Below are positions 61,869-64,000 of a stretch of DNA of 64,000 nt, one piece after another; the stretch's first letter is position 1; each line of letters begins with the position of its first letter. The notes under the pieces are model-generated. The model was given only the letters and a program-made list of their open reading frames with translations, made no database searches and was not told the DNA's origin. The position numbers and the translations under genes were made by a program. The stretch is from Alteromonas sp. BL110 (lineage in GTDB: Bacteria; Pseudomonadota; Gammaproteobacteria; Enterobacterales; Alteromonadaceae), in contig NZ_CP031967.1 in NCBI RefSeq assembly GCF_003443615.1, positions 558,001 to 622,000 on the forward strand, written 5' to 3'.

Positions 61869-64000
61869 TTAAGCGTAAAAATCAATTCCACCTTTGGCTG
61901 CCCGCGTCACTGATTGCTCGATAATTCGCGTTTCACCCATGTCGTCTAAACCGTCATTTTCTCCACGGTTTTCGGTGCCATTTCCCCTGCCATTATTGTT
62001 TGCAAGTTGCTGGCCATTTTCGTTACTCGACGAATTATCTTTTCTAACTTGCGCATCACCTAGCTCAATGCCTTGTTCAGAAAGCATGTCTCGTAATTTA
62101 GGCATGGCATCAGCTAGCGCTTCTTTTGCTTGTTGAGATTGGACAACAAAGCTCACGCTTGCTGCATCACCTGAGACGTTTACACGAACCTGCATGCTGC
62201 CCATTTCCGGAGGATCAAGACGAATCTCAGCCATGGTGTTACGCGCGTTTACCATCCAACGAATCTTTTCGTTTAGCTGCTGTTGGCCTTCTGGCTTATG
62301 AATGTTGACCGCTTTATCGAAACCTTCAAACTGCTGTTGAGACTTTGACGCTTCAGTGCGAAGCTGAGCGTTTTCCTGCATTACCGTATCGGTTTGTCCC
62401 ACCATACTTGCGAAAGCCTGTTGCGCGCTCGACTGCGTTTGCGTCATCAAGTTAAGAAACTGACTCGCTTGGCTGTCGACCCGAGCCGTCATTGAAGCAA
62501 TAACGTCAGTATTCACTGCGGCCTCTTTTGCCGCGTCTGCCACGATAGCTGACAAATCAATGCCCGGCTCTCTACCTTGCTCAGCTTGTTGCTGGAATTC
62601 ATTAATACCGGCAATGATGTTTGTCTTCACTGCTTGCTGCTGCGAAGCGTTTGGCATCACTGCAACTACACGCTCTGCAAACGCCTCGGTAACTTTTTGT
62701 GCAGTTTGTGGGGAGAGTTCACTTAACGCAGTTAATAAGTCGGTTTGTGAATCACCGGTCATTTCGAAGCTAGGATTTTGGGTATTCATCACTGGCACTG
62801 TGTCAGTTGCCGTTACCTTACTCTTTTCTGTCCCGTTAGTATTTACATCACCACTATCTAAAACAGCTCCGTCAATGGCTACTTCATCCGCTATGTCATT
62901 GGTTGCGTCAGAATACAATGCTTCTAATTGAGAGTTGGCTCCATCTGAAGATAATTTGCGCATTGCTTTAAGCTCATCAGATAAAAGACCTAACACAAGA
63001 GACTCTTCTGTAGCATTTTTACTACCTGCCAGCGTATGCTCCGCTCCCTCGTTCACGGTTTGCTCTACATTGCCAGCACTGTCTTTTTGCTGCATGAGTT
63101 GTGCAATTAGCCCAGAAAGTTCATCGGCATTTGAATCTAACTTATCACTGGCAAGAATTTGTGACTGCTCAGCGCTTGCTTCGCCGCTAGCGCCATTTTG
63201 TTCGCTTTCAGCGCCAAGCAATAGTGCGGTTAAAGCACTGAGTGTTTGCTGTGCTTCAGTCGAAAGGGATTCAACAGCGATCCCCCCCTCTTCGCTGTCA
63301 CTATTTAGCTGAGAAAGTAAATGCGCCATTACCGAGGGCGCGTCGCTGGCATCTACACCGTCTGGGATCTTCCAAAGCTTTCCGTTTTCTTTTACAGAAA
63401 GAATATTAACCGTCTCATCTGAAACTTCAGAAATACCATTGGTTGTTCTGTTACCAGATTGCCCTTGAGTTTGCTCTCTATTATCAGCCTTACCAAAGCG
63501 ATCGGCTAGGATTTCAACATAGGCAACCCAGTCTGGTTCTTCATCAACCTTATCCGGTTTTCCATCAGGCGTACCTGGCGTGGTAATAACTCCAGCCTCA
63601 GCATCTTTTTTACCGCCTTCTCCAATTACAAACTCTGCTTCGGTTACAGCTTTTTGCTCAATATCACCTTCAGCGTCATCTACTTTCAAACTGGTCTTTT
63701 CTTCACCGACTGAGTTACCGTGCGCTTCTATAGCTTCGGCTATATCTTTTTGGGCAATGGCAGCGTTTTCTTCTTTTGTACTTGGCGCAGACTCTGCTGG
63801 ATTGTCTGTTACTTTCTTATCAACAGGAAGATCGGTATGGCCGGCATCCCGGTCTTTTCCCTTCTTTACCGTTTCATTAGAAACTGAAGTGTTAGCAGAT
63901 GAGCTGGTCGAACGGGTTGTCTCTCGGAATTGAGAGCCTGATGTCTCTTTGTCATTTAAAACAAAGTCTGATTTACTCGATTTTGCTTCCTGATAAAGTC
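61869..64000 (-). CDS. fliK: Flagellar hook-length control protein FliK (N-terminus beyond window)
   Basis: Exported ruler protein that sets hook length and triggers the FlhB switch. The frame is open to the right edge, so at least ~710 residues are seen and the true start is outside; the TTG at 63689 is not taken as start. Long low-complexity acidic/Ser/Ala/Gln-rich region, then the conserved C-terminal Flg_hook domain (~last 170 residues: LNEKIRWMVNARNTMAEIRLDPPEMGSMQVRVNVSGDAASVSFVVQSQQAKEALADAMPKLRDMLSEQGIELGDAQV). It is longer than the ~400 residues of enteric FliK. First visible gene of the fli operon. Confidence 0.9.
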   Translation of the reverse strand, partial: LYQEAKSSKSDFVLNDKETSGSQFRETTRSTSSSANTSVSNETVKKGKDRDAGHTDLPVDKKVTDNPAESAPSTKEENAAIAQKDIAEAIEAHGNSVGEEKTSLKVDDAEGDIEQKAVTEAEFVIGEGGKKDAEAGVITTPGTPDGKPDKVDEEPDWVAYVEILADRFGKADNREQTQGQSGNRTTNGISEVSDETVNILSVKENGKLWKIPDGVDASDAPSVMAHLLSQLNSDSEEGGIAVESLSTEAQQTLSALTALLLGAESEQNGASGEASAEQSQILASDKLDSNADELSGLIAQLMQQKDSAGNVEQTVNEGAEHTLAGSKNATEESLVLGLLSDELKAMRKLSSDGANSQLEALYSDATNDIADEVAIDGAVLDSGDVNTNGTEKSKVTATDTVPVMNTQNPSFEMTGDSQTDLLTALSELSPQTAQKVTEAFAERVVAVMPNASQQQAVKTNIIAGINEFQQQAEQGREPGIDLSAIVADAAKEAAVNTDVIASMTARVDSQASQFLNLMTQTQSSAQQAFASMVGQTDTVMQENAQLRTEASKSQQQFEGFDKAVNIHKPEGQQQLNEKIRWMVNARNTMAEIRLDPPEMGSMQVRVNVSGDAASVSFVVQSQQAKEALADAMPKLRDMLSEQGIELGDAQVRKDNSSSNENGQQLANNNGRGNGTENRGENDGLDDMGETRIIEQSVTRAAKGGIDFYA

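Overview
The window looks like chromosomal DNA of a marine gammaproteobacterium of the Alteromonas type (Alteromonadales). This is inferred from protein families and gene order, not from a database search. The supporting signs are a flagellar/chemotaxis block in the Vibrio/Shewanella/Alteromonas order (fliK-L-M-N-O-P-Q-R, flhB, flhA-F-G, fliA, cheY-Z-A-B, parC, parP, cheW, DUF2802), a phenylalanine/tyrosine catabolic cluster next to tyrR, psp genes beside sap genes, an oadGAB sodium pump, and two large TonB-dependent receptors. Most of the sequence is core genome. The clearest mobile-type DNA is one short element with terminal inverted repeats.

Layout. 1-824: start of a TonB-dependent receptor cut by the left edge. 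1115-9648: amino-acid catabolism (tryptophan dioxygenase, leucine-type dehydrogenase with a divergent Lrp-type regulator, maleylacetoacetate isomerase, fumarylacetoacetase, TyrR, phenylalanine hydroxylase), with a ComFB-like gene and the 4.5S SRP RNA inside it. Two good TyrR boxes lie upstream of tyrR and phhA. 9852-11297: pspABC, divergent from pspF, which leads into sapABCDF (to 18040). 18093-21347: oxaloacetate decarboxylase Na+ pump, oadGAB. 21599-21934: a tRNA operon (Ser-GCU, then two identical Arg-ACG). 22197-22460: a MITE-like element. 22581-26253: csrA, alaS and recX, without the usual recA. 26373-29727: a FemAB-like acyltransferase gene overlapping an M13 peptidase lipoprotein gene. 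29921-32995: betI behind a TonB-dependent receptor with a BetI-like palindrome upstream. 33252-36679: a SulP transporter plus beta-carbonic anhydrase, divergent from a LysR regulator. 36694-43405: methionine genes (metR; metA and a MetH encoded as two separate proteins, under tandem MetJ boxes), plus ppnP and a DUF938 methyltransferase. 43439-64000: the flagellar/chemotaxis block, all on the minus strand, cut by the right edge inside fliK.

How the genes work together. The aromatic cluster supplies the first step of phenylalanine breakdown (PhhA) and two late steps of tyrosine breakdown (MaiA, FahA), with TyrR as the likely shared regulator. The psp/sap block is an envelope-stress and peptide-transport unit. 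SulP plus carbonic anhydrase suggests bicarbonate uptake. The metA-metH operon is the end of methionine synthesis. The last 20 kb builds the flagellar export gate and switch, sets polar number and position (FlhF/FlhG), supplies sigma-28, and makes a chemotaxis complex with the ParC/ParP polar-positioning proteins.

I did not find an obviously new multi-gene system. The strongest points for follow-up are the clean split of MetH, the TonB receptor-betI unit with its palindrome, the MITE-like element, a 107-bp structured element inside the flagellar operon, three 43-residue-spaced repeats in CheA, and a perfect 22-bp palindrome in front of the Lrp-type gene.
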